Below are positions 36,178 through 47,674 of a stretch of DNA of 64,000 nt, piece by piece. The translations under genes were made by a program, and so were the position numbers. The stretch is taken from the NCBI GenBank assembly GCA_948146395.1, contig OX411543.1, positions 55,470,017 through 55,534,016 of the forward strand, read 5' to 3'. The notes under the pieces were generated by a model. The model was not told the DNA's origin. It saw only the letters and a list, made by a program, of their open reading frames with translations, and did no database searches. Source of the stretch: Fragum whitleyi. Taxonomy: Eukaryota > Mollusca > Bivalvia > Cardiida > Cardiidae. The stretch's first letter is position 1. Every line of letters starts with the position of its first letter.

Positions 36178-38782
36178 TATGTAGAATCATCTAGTAGACT
36201 TCTACCAAGTTTGTTCATATCAAGACCCTAGGATCATATTTGGGCTCCACCTGGGCGCAACCCTTTATACATAGAATCAAAGAGCGAATTTTTTTTAAAA
36301 TCTTCTTTAATCGAAACCAGAGGGCACACTGCTTTCATTTTCGGTATGTAGCATCATCTAGTAGGCCCCTACCAAGTTTGTTCATATCAAGACCATTTGG
36401 GCTCCACCCGGGCGCATCCCTTTCAGCTCATCTGAGCACAAAGGGTGAAAATATGAAAACCTTCAAAAATCATCTTCTCTGAAACCAGTAGGCAGACAGC
36501 TTTCATATTTAGTATGTAGCATCATCTTATGGACCTCTTCCAAGTTTGGTCATATCAAGACCCTGGGGTCACATTTGGGGTCCAGCCGGGTGCATCCCTT
36601 TTTACATAGAATCAAAAAGCAAACAGGCATATCTGTCTTGCTATTCCCTGAAAACATTCCATGGTATTGATCTTAGGCAATTTCTTCTTTTTGACATCTG
36701 CCTATCTAATTAATGTGATGTCCCAGGGGTCAAAGAGACTCAGGTGAGCGATCTAGGACCATCTTGGTCCTCTTGTCAACATAAAAGCTTTAATATTGAC
36801 CATAACTTTTGATTGGTAAGTGATTAAGCCTTCATATTTCATGATGCTTGCTTTGGACAAGAACTTTCGGAATGTACCATCATCAAGGTTATATGTGAAG
36901 GCAAGGTCATCTTTCCAGGTAAAATTCTGTAAAATTTAAACTAGCTTTTGCCATATTTTTGGATTGGTAAGTCTTGGAGCCTTCTTATTTCACATGTATA
37001 TTACTTTTGACAAGACCTTTACATGCATTACAAAGTCAAGGTGATTAGTCAAGGTCATTTAATAAAATGCACTCACTGATTACATAAAAACTTTACAACT
37101 AGGTTTATCTTTAGATAAGTTAGACACCACCTGTTGAATATTGGTAAAAAGCATCAGTTGAGGATTTCCATATTCATGTTTCAAACCACTTTTTAGAACA
37201 AGAGCTTCGCAGAGCGGCACATATACGCCCGATGGGGCTTGTCAGTAACCTTGGCTTGTCAGTAATGTGAGCTTGAATGATAGATAGAAAAATTGCAGAC
37301 AGACGACTGGGGCCATAACATAGTATGACTCTTTGAGTGTAAATTGAAAATGGTTTTATGCACAACTATACGCCAAACAGTCATTTTGCAAGTTTCAGTT
37401 CATTCCAATTCAAAGTGTGACCAGGTGCTCACAAAAGAAATATAGTGAAATTCAAACAATTCAAGGGCAGATAATACAAGAAAGACCCAAGCTTTTTGAA
37501 TTTCTGAAGTCTTAAGTTCAACCAAATATCAGGGTTACATTGTGGCAAGATTCATTTCAATCCAATCAAATTTGTTGGAGTTGTGCACACACACACAAAA
37601 CTAGAAAGCCATGAATGGCTCGAGTCGCTCCACAGGCTTGAAATTCTTGTAATCAAAGTTTTGACTAGATTTTTTAGATATTTTGGGTTCTATTTATGTT
37701 GAAATGATATTCAAAGTTTCCACTATTATAACATATAGAGAAATTACCTCCGCCAATAAAAGACGTAATTTTCATCCGATCACGATAATTTTTGGCTGCA
37801 TGATAATGGATCACCCAAGGAACATACTAATGAAGTTTGATTGATATCCATTGATTACATTCTGAGAAAATGATTTTCAAAGTTTCCACTATATAACATA
37901 GAGAAAAATGACCTCCGCCCATAAAATACATATTTTTCATTCGAGCACAAACATTTTTGATAGACTGATTAAGAATCATTCAAGGATCATTCCTGTGAAA
38001 TTTGGTTGATATCCATCACTTTCATTCTGAGAAAATGATTTTCAAAGTTACCACTATATAACAAATAGAGAAATGACCTCCGCCCAAAAAATACACATTT
38101 TTCATTAGATCACAATAGTTTTTAGTAGACTGATAAAGGGTCACCCAAGGATCATTCATGTAAAATTTGGTTGATATCTATAAGTTAGTTTTTGAGAAAA
38201 TGATTTTTAAAGTTTCCACTATATAACATTTAGAGAAATGAGCTCCGCCCATAAAATACATATTTTTCATCTGATCAAAATAATTTTTGGTAGACTGATA
38301 AAGGGTCACCCAAGGATCAATCATGTAAAATTTGGTTGATATCTATCAGTTAGTTTCTGAGAAAATGATTTTCAAAGTTTCCACTATATAACATATAGAG
38401 AAATGACCTCCGCCCATAAAATGCATATTTTTCATCTGATCAAAATAATTTTTGGTAGATTGATAAAGGGTCACCCAAGGATCAGTCATGTAAAATTATT
38501 TTGGTATCCATCTACTAGAACCTGAGAAAAGTCACTTTTTACCATATTTGGAAATTAGCCACGCCCATTAAATCCATGTTTTTCATTGGATCAAAATTTC
38601 TTGAACAACTTTGAAAGAGGGTCACCCAAGGATCATTCCTGTGAAGTTTGGTTGAAATCCATCCAGTAGTTTCTGAGGAGAAGATTTTTAAAGAAAAAGT
38701 TTACCACCGCACACACGGACGCACGCACGACAGACACAACGCCATGACAATAGCCCCAGTGGCTTTCAGCCAGTGGAGCTAA
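36178..38782 (+). repeat. Second copy of the tandem duplication, right part
   Basis: It resumes at TATGTAGAATC and matches 20764-23374 at an offset of 15414 bp. It includes the remainder of the AGCTCACC element (to 36776), the CAAGAGCTTCGC repeat (37194) and a pearl-type element (37601-38782). Differences from the first copy are few. Confidence 0.93.
37601..38782 (-). mobile_element. Pearl-type element, right breakpoint copy
   Basis: It runs from CTAGAAAGCCATGAATGGCT to CAGCCAGTGGAGCTAA with reversed ~165-bp core repeats and a short CGCA/CGGA microsatellite. It lies within a larger CAAGAGCTTCGC-type element, whose GGGCAGATAATTCAAG array continues on its right side. Confidence 0.85.
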
Positions 38783-38799
38783 AAAACTGTAATTTTAAA

Positions 38800-39905
38800 C
38801 TATTTTGTGTAGTAAAGGGCAGATAGATCAGGAACTTCTTAACATGTGAAAAATATTTAGTCCTAAGCACAAATAGACAACCTACAAAGTCATTGTGGCA
38901 AGTTTCCTTTTATTCCCATCCAAAATGTAGGAGAAAGTGAGCTGACATTTTTTTATTTATTTTTTTTTTTCATTCAACTCAAGGGCAGATAATTCAAGAT
39001 TTCTCAGGAATGACTGGAGCATTTTGAATTGAAAAGTCTTATGCACAACTAGACATCATAGAGAGTAATTGTGTCTAGTTTCAGCTCATTTCAATTGATA
39101 GTTAAGGAGCTGCACACAAAAAACAGTGATTTTCGTTTAATTCAAGGGCAGATAATTCAAGATTTCTCTGGAATGACTGGAGCCATTTGAATTTCAAAGG
39201 TCTTTACACAACTAGACATCATAGAGAGTAATTGTGTTTTGAACCCTTTCAGTGCAATTGGCTTTTGGAGGAGTTCTGCGCACAAAATATAGTGATCAAA
39301 ATATAGTGATTTTAGTTAAATTCAAGGGCAGATAATTAAAGATTTCTCAGGAATGACTGGAGCAATTTGAATTTCATAGATCTTATGCACAACTAGACAT
39401 CATAGGGAGTAATTGTATTTAGTTTCAGTTCATTCCCATTGATATTTTAGGAGGAGTTGCGCACAAAAATCCCAGTGATTTTCGTTAAATTCAAGGGCAG
39501 ATAATTCAAGATTTCTCAGGAATGACTAGAGCTATTTGAATTTCAAAGTTCTTATGCACTTCAAGACATCATAGGGAGTAATTGTGTTTAGTTTCAGCTC
39601 ATTCCTATTGATAGTTTAGGAGGAGTTGCGCACACAAAAAACAGTGATTTTCATAAAATTCAAGGGCAGATAATTCAAGATTTCTCAGGAATGAATGGAG
39701 CGATTTGAATTTCAAAGGTCTTATGCACAACAAGACCTGATAGAGAGTAATTGTGCCAACTTTCAGCTCATTCCCATGGATAGTTTAGGAGGAGTTGCGC
39801 ACCCAAAAATTGCTAACGGACGGACAGACAGACGGACGACCAGGGCCATAACATAATACGACCCTTCGAGCGTTTAAAAAAAAATGGTATTTGAGGAAGC
39901 ATTGG
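38800..39905 (+). repeat. ~170-bp tandem array of the CAAGAGCTTCGC-type element
   Basis: TCAAGGGCAGATAATTCAAG recurs near 38980, 39143, 39323, 39492 and 39661. Each unit continues with ATTTCTCAGGAATGACTGGA, CTAGACATCATAG and GGAGGAGTTGCGCAC. It ends with ACGGACGGACAGACAGACGG and CAGGGCCATAACATAATACG. It is the right side of the element whose left end is at 37194, split by the pearl-type insertion. Confidence 0.8.
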
Positions 39906-40040
39906 TATTTTTTGAACACATCTTGTTTTCAGTTTGTTTTAATTTCTTTTCAAATGAATAAACCCTTCATGAAACTAATGTTTAGAGTTGTGTTTAAACA
40001 CATTTAATTTTGGCAATAAGAAACCTAAAACGGGGCTCTA

Positions 40041-42279
40041 TAGCTCACCTGAGCACTATGCACTCAAGGTGAGCAATTGTGCTAGATGAATGTTCCGTGT
40101 CAAGCTGTCCATCTAAACATTCTTAAAAAATCTTCTTCTCTGAAACTGCTGGACAGAATTTCACCAAACTTCACAGATATGATCCTTGGGTCATGCTTTT
40201 TTTTTTAAAAAATAATCCAAAGATTGTGAATCAGGATCAAAAGTGGGTGAAAAGTTCAAACCATGATTTTGCTTTAGAGGTAAAAAACTTTGGCTCATAC
40301 TTGCTCAGGATGTTTGTCTTGGGCTAAGGAAGAAACCTTTAGATTACATCAAGTAGTTTCTAAGGATAAGGTTTTTAGACTATAGTAGAAATGTGTCAGA
40401 GACAAGGTTGCCCACCTCCCCCCCTTGATTTTTACCAATGACTTATTGACCATCAGCCATAACATTGACCTTTGGGGTATCCAGACAAACTCTTTGCATG
40501 ACAATAGAACTCACCTTGGGAAACTACCAGGTCAGGTTATTTTGAAATTCATCCATAAATGTAGAAGTTATATTCTGAACAAGAATGATACACACACTGT
40601 CACACACACACACACACACAAATGCACACACTGACAGCAGAACTTTCTATGGCTGTCTTATTTTTCAAAGCAGGTCATTAAACAGAGCTACAGATAGAGG
40701 TGGAATTTTGATTTTCAAATTTAGGTAATTCATTATTCCTTACTTAAACACTTTGTTGTTGGTACTCATTTAAAATGTCTCATTGAGACATTTCAAATGA
40801 GTACCCACAACATAGGGTTTTATTGTGATATAAAGATTTTAGATTGTGTTTACCACCTCTTATCTGGACCCCTAATTAAAATAGATATATGATTCAAGGT
40901 TAAAATTACATGCCAAAGACAACCTATCGATAGTTTCATCACACATACTAGACTTTCTTCTCACGAAACAAATGATGCCGAACTAAGCTTAGTTTTGTTG
41001 GCACTAGGTAACATGACTATGCAACGCTTTGTGGTAAGAAGAAAACATAAAACTCTAGTATTTCCTTCAATATTTTGTTTTAATCAGGCTATCAATAAAG
41101 TAACACATGTATCAGTACTAGCCCAAAGCAAATAATTATTTATTGAATAGTGTTTCGCTTTTATGATTTAAATTTGAAATCTTATTTAAACTCAATCTTT
41201 AAATGCAAAGATGTATCCAAGCGTGTATTCAGATAAATAATAAGTACACTATAGGGTAAAAAAGATCACACTATTCCCAATTATCATTTTAACCCCGTTT
41301 ATTGTGTTTGTTTTATTTTTCCCCAGAGTGAATATCCAAGGATTGTCATAATTTGACTTCATCAAATCTTCAGAGGGGCTCAAAACATTTATTTGTCAAA
41401 TTTTATCTGTCCAGTATTTGATAGCTAACTATCAGCTGCCGTTGTGATGCAAAAGGAGAAATTAAACCCTTTTCTTTAATGCTTTTTGGTGACAAATATG
41501 TGACTTATTGTTTATATAGAGGATAATCCCTTGTTTTTAGTGTAAAATTGATTTTATATTTTTTTTTTTGAGTGAACAACAAAAGCTATATTTTTTGAGC
41601 CACAAGTGAACATAAAGCTTTTGTTGTTCATGAAATGAAATATTAATAGATCTTACTCGAAAAACAAACAATTATTCTATTTCTTTAATGCAAAAATGAG
41701 ACAAAATATGAATTTCTGGGAAATATTTTCGTAAAACGCGTCATTTTGCATGTGATTGCTATGCAACATTCATTGTGACGTCACTTATTTTGCCCCGCAT
41801 AGATGACGTCGGAAAGGATGAAATGCACAAAAGCAGGGTATAAGTTTTTTATGATTTCACTGCTTTTGCGGTGAGATTATCAAGTGATAATCTACCATTA
41901 TTTCTAGATAAACCACCAAAAAGCATTAAAGAAAAGTTCTTTCCTACATTCATATTTGATTCACTGTAATTATTCAAACATTTTCTTCAAAGCTAAAGGT
42001 TGTTTTCACGAAAGACCCACAAATTTCAAAATTCCAAAACTTGTGATTGATAACCATTACAACTCTACATATAGCCTAATGAAAGTGACAGAATTCTCCC
42101 CTTTGGCTGTTTAAAGATTTTTCATTCAACGTTAGCTTGTGACATTAAGCCATCATAGTGAAAATAAGAAATTAAGAATTGTGGGTTTTTTTTCGAAAAT
42201 GATTCATGGCAATTAGCCATCAAATGAACGACTGATTATCGCTGATGAAATGTTCGATTAATACTTTTTCACGATTTTT
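40041..42279. other. Repeat fragments between the two host genes
   Basis: A truncated AGCTCACCTGAG-type start lies at 40041-40400. A CA microsatellite is near 40600-40620. A hairpin at 40752-40811 pairs GGTACTCATTT and AATGTCTCA with their complements. A MITE-like element at about 41466-41941 has ends TTTTCTTTAATGCTTTTTGG and its complement, plus an internal AACAACAAAAGCT hairpin. No open frame with a recognisable product was seen. Confidence 0.55.
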
Positions 42280-42359
42280 TTAAACTTCTTCCATAGCTTC
42301 CTCATCCCTCTCTTCAATAACCTCGACAATCTTCTGTTCTGTCTTGACAGACGATTTGG
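42280..42359 (-). CDS. RSL24D1: RSL24D1 (RLP24) ribosome biogenesis factor, terminal exon
   Basis: On the - strand an ATAATTTCAG acceptor is followed by CC and 26 codons ending in TAA. The tail AKSSVKTEQK to RDEEAMEEV is acidic. The acceptor joins in phase with the GGAG end of the exon at 44090-44172. The C-terminus of RLP24-type proteins is low-complexity and acidic in animals, so this exon is less conserved than the others. Its place is supported mainly by splice phase and position. The family recruits the AAA ATPase that releases factors from nascent 60S particles, through its C-terminal region (known from yeast Rlp24/Drg1). Confidence 0.85.
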
Positions 42360-42613
42360 CTGAAATTATATAAATAATATCAGGTAACCTTTTAAACAAA
42401 CTATGAATATAGACAGAATATTCAATGATGTTTCATTTGAAAACTGAATGGCAACTTCAATGTCATAATGATATTTAAGTAACCAAGCAACAAATTGCTT
42501 TTAGTTTTATTCATGTATCACAACCATATATTTCATAGACTAATAATGTTTTAATATCTGAGGCTGTCAGCAATGACTAAGGTAAAGGGGCTTGACTAGC
42601 CTTACGTTACATG

Positions 42614-42866
42614 TCTGGGGCCCGTTTTACTAAACACCTTACAATCATTTTTTGCACAAGTCAAAAATTAAAGTTGCTACTACAGTAGTAATTAAATATA
42701 GAATTCTCCAATGCGATATCTCATTGGAATCGTCTTCTAAAGACGATTCCAATGAGATATTGCTAGCATAAATAAAACATTGATTGAAAACACCAGGTAT
42801 GAATTGAGATTTGAACTTACGACTTACTCACTTTTGCGTAAGTTATTTAGTATAACAGGTCCCAGA
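42614..42866. mobile_element. MITE, family 3
   Basis: The ends are CTGGGGCCCGTTTTACTAAA and, inverted, CTGGGACCTGTTATACTAAA. At its centre, GATATCTCATTGGAATCGTC and its complement form a strong hairpin. It lies in the last RSL24D1 intron. Confidence 0.85.
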
Positions 42867-43459
42867 TCCAGGGGTGGCCCATAAGGATCAGAACCCCTCT
42901 GTAATATCAGCCCAGATTTGGTTAACCTGTCTTTTTCATCTTGTTCTTGTTTACCGGAACTTGCTAAATATTCCGCCAGTCTTTTGTGGTGCACTTTAAT
43001 TGTTTTGATTTTTATGACAGACCTTTTTCTTTTTTATTTTCATATATAGTTACCTAGGTTTGGTTCCCCCTCCCCCCTTCCCCCTCACTACCTACCTATC
43101 TCCAAGACTACACATTTTTTAATTTGAATAACTCTATTGTGTCTGACCCTACAAACTCAGGAGGGAGTTGATTCAAGTCGGAAAAGATCATTTCTTTTTA
43201 TCTTTGTTGGCTGTAGGTATGCTAAAAGTATGTGTTTGACTATGTCTGTTGTTTCTCTTTGGTTTCTGGGGTTATTTGTTTTGGTCAATTTCAACTTTAT
43301 TGAATTTTATTTTGTAAAGCACACATAGGCAAGAGTTTTTCATCATTCTTGTAGAGTTTGGCATTTCAGATCGTTCATCATGCAGGGATTGTCCATTGAA
43401 CAACCATTTTATAAGATCAAGAGTCCAAGCTCGAAGTAAGGAGTCTGAATTTTTATATT

Positions 43460-43760
43460 TTGAGCACATTGTGGAAAAGAAGAAATTGCTTGTCACAAGC
43501 AATTTCTTCTTTTCCACTATGTTCCTCCCCCAAAGAAGGTTGTTTTCTTTCAAAATCCTACTACATACAAGCAATGACAATTTCAACAAATTTTATAGTG
43601 AGAAGATCTACAGTTTGGACGAGGGATGAAAGAAAAATGTCCTGTGCATTACTCTCATATGATACTAGGAGTCCATTGGACTCCTTATTTGCAAAATTAA
43701 AGAGTCCCAACTGGTACACAAGGAGTCTCCAACTCCCGGACTACCCTTAGTGTTGAACCT
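43460..43760. repeat. Family 1-like hairpin core and 'AGGAGTC' repeat block
   Basis: GAAGAAATTGCTTGTCACAAG with its complement makes a hairpin at about 43472-43518. Flanking text with AGGAGTCTGAATTT and AGTCTCCAACTCCCGGACT recurs at 52010-52370 around a similar hairpin. Open frames here follow the repeat and are not genes. Confidence 0.6.
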
Positions 43761-44089
43761 TGTCATGTTTCAAGCTTACTAGATCTGTTGCAAGGTGGAC
43801 TCATACACCCGACCTGGACTGTACTGCAGTTCCATAAACAGTTTTTGGACCAGGTTCAATTGTGACCTTGTCATTAATAATTGACCTTTGTGACCTCCGA
43901 ACAACAGGGCACTTGGGTAGTGCTCTATTGATGCATGGACATAACAATTAGGTTTCATTGATTTTATGCCAAAAGTTTTTGGCCCAAAAACTTGAGACAT
44001 GAAACTTGAGAATTCGATCAATTATTTTTAAAGTTAGGAACCCCTCCACTCCTTGAAAGAATGCTTGCTCCATGCAATGAATGTCTTAC

Positions 44090-44172
44090 CTCCAGGGGCC
44101 TTGATGAGATGTATATATTTCTGGACTTCTTTTATGTCTGCTTCTTTTCTTAACTCTTTGCCTTTCTTTAAT
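44090..44172 (-). CDS. RSL24D1: RSL24D1 (RLP24), internal exon
   Basis: On the - strand the exon follows AATTTCTTTCAG and ends GGAG before GTAAGAC. It encodes R-LKKGKELRKEAD, then IKEVQKYIHLIKAPG, lysine-rich and probably helical. Human RSL24D1 has NRLKKNKELQK and IKEVKQNIHLIRAP at the same place, a clear match. The split codons at both edges agree with the neighbouring exons: AG-A before and G-CC after. Confidence 0.94.
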
Positions 44173-44719
44173 CTGAAAGAAATTCGCAAAAGGTTGAAAG
44201 TTGACTATTGAATAAAGTCATGCGGTATTCTAAAATGGCAATTAACCATATTTCTTCTAATAATAGCGCCCTCCCTTATGGTAGCACCCCTACATTTTTT
44301 ACTAAGAAAACCCACTTCAAATGCCTAAATTTTATGAACTATTTGAGACTTCTTCTCTAATGTGAGATGAATTTCCTCAAAACAATCATTTATATGATTG
44401 TTTAGAGGAAATCCATCTCAAATTAAAGGGAAAAAGGCCCTAAAAGACACCAATTTTAATGATTTTTTAAAATCAAACAATGCACACTAAACAAAAGCTC
44501 CCTGATCATGTTATGCATAGCTCCTGGGAGCATTTAGTAGGATGATTTCATTAATTTTTCAGGATTTGGAAAATTTCTGAACATGTATCATAAGTCTTGT
44601 ATATTATTCCTAAATGCATTAACTCTGCAGGAAAATAGAGCTATGACAAAAGGGGATCAATCCCCCCCCCCCCCTTTCAAATTACTCTATGTTACAGAGT
44701 AACAGAGTACAGAGTGAAT

Positions 44720-45077
44720 AAGCAGGGCTGTGGAAATATGCATTTTCTCTACTTGCCCCTGGACAAGTAAAACACCATTTTCTACTTGTCCAGGATCAAC
44801 ATGAACTTGTCCGCAAAAAGAGAATAGAGAAAATAGAGAAATTGTTGTTTTAAAAGAAGAAAATGCTGGAACCCAGCATTTTCTTCATTGAAATCAATAT
44901 TTTCTACCTTTTGAAACATACTTTTTGATAAATAATCTTTTACCTCTGTTAACTACCATTTAATGATTTGTCCTTCATACACTTATCCACAGACAAGTGG
45001 CAAAGAAAAAATGTACTTGTCCACAGATAGAAAAACCCATGTCGGACAAGTAGGGCATTCCAATTCTACACCCCTGG
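44720..45077. mobile_element. MITE-like element with CTACTTGTCC motifs at both ends
   Basis: Near the left end are CTACTTGCCC.TGGACAAGTAA and CTACTTGTCC. Near the right end are CAGACAAGTGG, TACTTGTCCACAG and GGACAAGTAG. The centre holds the hairpin GAAGAAAATGCTGGAACCCAGCATTTTCTTC. A second copy with inserted DNA spans about 48385-49030, and a more distant one lies at 30355-30690. Both intact copies are in RSL24D1 introns. Confidence 0.75.
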
Positions 45078-45472
45078 AATAAGTAATTCTGAATGGATGA
45101 ATCTAGATCATAAGAAAATCATAAAAGGCGAACATTACTGTTTGATACAAAGACTTTGAGAGAAGTTTGAATAAATTTTCTCTAATAGTTGCAGAGAAAC
45201 TTGGGAGAATCTTTTTAAAGGGCTATTACTAAATGGAAAGTCAATAGACAATTGGATTTAGTCAAAAAATAAGATGTGCACATCTCTGTTTGAAACTATA
45301 TATATCTATTTCTTTGATTTCTTTAACAGCCACCAGAGATATCCTTGTCTAACACATGTGCAGGATCATATTCTAAATGAACCTGTGCGTGACATTTCCA
45401 ACAATTTGAAATGTTTATGATGTGCAAACATTGAGGGGCATGGAAAGGCACATACTGTAAAAGTTAAGTTAC

Positions 45473-45716
45473 CTGGGGACCATTTTATTAAACATAGTAG
45501 GATCATTTTTTTGCGAAAGTCAAAAATTAAAGTTGCTTCTACAGTTGTAACCTAATATGGAATTCTACCATGTAATATCTCATTGAAATTGCCTTCTAAA
45601 GACGATTTCAATGAGATATTTCAGGGCAGAATCCGTCAATGAATGAAAACACCAGATCGATTATTGATTTTGACTTACGATTATTTTTTTCGTAAAATGT
45701 TTAGTAAAACGGGCCC
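45473..45716. mobile_element. MITE, family 3
   Basis: The left end is CTGGGGACCATTTTATTAAA. The right end, inverted, is GGGCCCGTTTTACTAAACA. The centre pairs AATATCTCATTGAAATTGCC and TTCTAAAGACGATTTCAATGAGATATT. A separate hairpin at about 45840-45930 pairs AGTTGTAACTGCCTATA with its complement. Confidence 0.85.
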
Positions 45717-46482
45717 GAGGTGATCTTCAGATACTTGAGACTTTATCTCTTTACTGAATGCATAGCAAAGACTCTGTGCTGATGCACAGGCTGGTCAGAG
45801 TCTTTTCTTTGCTCTTATTTGAAATTGCTGGAAATCTCATGCACAGGCTCAAATCGATGGCTCAGGGCAAAAGAGTTGTAACTGCCTATATGTTTATAGG
45901 CAGTTACAACTGTTTTGCGCTGAGCCATCGAAATGGTGTCATCATGACCTCATCTAACCCACATTATTGTGGAGTCTTTGAATCCTTCAATTCATCATGA
46001 CATTCCAGGGTTCAGAATAACATTAAAAGCAAATCATCAATTGGTTTAAGTGTCAATTAACCTTTTCTTGGAAAGATATTCAGTTAGCAATTGATTTGTA
46101 AAATTTTAGAGAGTATATACAGGTCACAATGACCCCATCTAACAGTTGTTGCCACTAACTGTTTTACAGTGGGGGCCCAAAGGACCCCAACTTATAACCT
46201 TGAGGATCCCTCAAGATAAATAGGGATCCCTGTCATTAATTCATAGTTAGAATTTGAAAGGAAGATTAAGTAAAAGCAGAGATAAGTGATAAGTGATATA
46301 ATCTTATATCTTTGCAAGACAAGGTTCTTACTTCACTTGGTTCCTTGAAAAATTTACATTCTAATTGAAAGAACTTATAAATTCTATCATAATAGAAGGA
46401 TCCTGACAAATTCTCTTGCTTTAAAGTTATGGGATCCTTCCCAATTTCTTGGGACCCTCACGATCCTGGGATAGCGCAGGGC

Positions 46483-47116
46483 TTGTGCTAGTGTTTGAAA
46501 TTGAGGAGTCATTGACTCCCAAACCATGAAATTATGGGGGTCAAAACTCATTTGAAGGTGGTCAAAACAACAGAAAGGGCAAATTGTGAGTAGAATTTTA
46601 CAGGTATCAATTTGAATTGACCTTTCCTTGTAAAATTCTAAATATCATACAAGATACATCATTGAAACTTGAGTTAAAACCAAGTTTTGACCCTTAGAAT
46701 TTTCTCTCAAGGGAGATATGGGAGATATTTCTAAGGTTCAACAAGAGCACTGCCTATGGGTGCCTACGCTCGGCTGATGAGTGCTGGATGTTGGAAAAAA
46801 ATCTAAGTCAAAAAAGGGGCAAAATTTGCACAAAATGCATCTATCCCCTTGATAGTATAGGTTGCCCTTTTGATGGTAAACATGTGTCAAAGTTTCAAGT
46901 GAATGCCTTTAGTAGAACCAGAGATATCACAAAATGTCAAAGTTCTCACGCGACAATGACGTCGACAACAACAACAACGACTATGATGACGACGACGACA
47001 ACAACAAGGCTATAGCAATACCTCGGGTTTATCCGAAAAACAGCCGAGCTAAAAATGGGGTATTTTCAAATTTTGAGGGCCAAAAGCCTAGTTTAAGGGT
47101 CAAACACAAGCCCTAG
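46483..47116. mobile_element. 'TTTGACCC'-type element with a nested CAAGAGCACTGC insertion
   Basis: The outer element starts AGGGCTTGTGCTAGTGTTTGA and ends AAGGGTCAAACACAAGCCCT, an inverted pair. About 300 bp at 46742-47045 are foreign: they start ACAAGAGCACTGCCTATGGG and end with a pairing AGCCGAGCT segment, and contain a GAC/AAC trinucleotide microsatellite (46960-47010). Open frames across the microsatellite are not genes. Confidence 0.7.
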
Positions 47117-47320
47117 ATAGCGGTAGTGTTTTACCCTGTCTAAAGATCAAAATAAGATATTTTCTAATTTTGTGGTAAAACCCGAGCCCTGTTTTCAGAA
47201 TGACAAAACAGCAAATCATTACTGGCATTGTTTGCAAGTGCAAGTGCAAAGTGGGTATAAATTGCAAACAGTCAAGCACAAGCCCTGATGCCATATCTTA
47301 TGAAAAGTTGACAAATCTTT

Positions 47321-47549
47321 TTAACCCTTTGCTGTTTAATCCCTGCTTTTTACATGCCTGTGATTTTATGATTGAGAAAACATTGTGAAAAAAGAAGAAA
47401 TTGCTTCTGACAAGCAATTTCTTCTTTTTCCACACTATTTTCTACCCTACAGAATGGTCATTTTTCAAATTAAATCCACTTTAAATTTTCGTCTGCAAAA
47501 CCTTTGAATTTGGACAGGTCCAAAATTTTGTAAACAGAAAAGTTGTAAG
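47321..47549 (+). mobile_element. Family 1 MITE
   Basis: It starts TTAACCCTTTGCTGTTTAAT, has the hairpin AAGAAATTGCTTCTGACAAGCAATTTCTT, and ends in a decayed copy of the right terminus. It lies in an RSL24D1 intron. Confidence 0.82.
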
Positions 47550-47610
47550 AGCAAGAGAATCCGTCAGGATCCTTCTTTCTTTAATGCTTTTTTGGTGTTA
47601 AGTGACTGAC

Positions 47611-47674
47611 CTGTTTTTAATATACTGTGCTTGTCGTCTGTGTTTAATTTCTACTATTCTCTGCATGGCTTTAA
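47611..47674 (-). CDS. RSL24D1: RSL24D1 (RLP24), internal exon
   Basis: This 64-nt exon lies on the - strand between ACTTTATTTCAG and GTCAGTCA. It encodes (V)KAMQRIVEIKHRRQAQYIKN(R), matching the human segment with DAMKRVEEIKQKRQAKF. Codons are split at both edges: G-TT with the exon at 49063-49249 and AG-A with the exon at 44090-44172. A family 1 MITE sits only ~60 bp away, in the downstream intron (47321-47549). Confidence 0.94.

Noticed and set aside
43272..43750. Overlapping 77-105 residue open frames
   Set aside because: They run through a MITE hairpin on both strands inside an RSL24D1 intron. No conserved motif.
46788..47116. Open frames rich in Thr or Asp/Asn
   Set aside because: They are translations of a GAC/AAC trinucleotide microsatellite inside a nested repeat.
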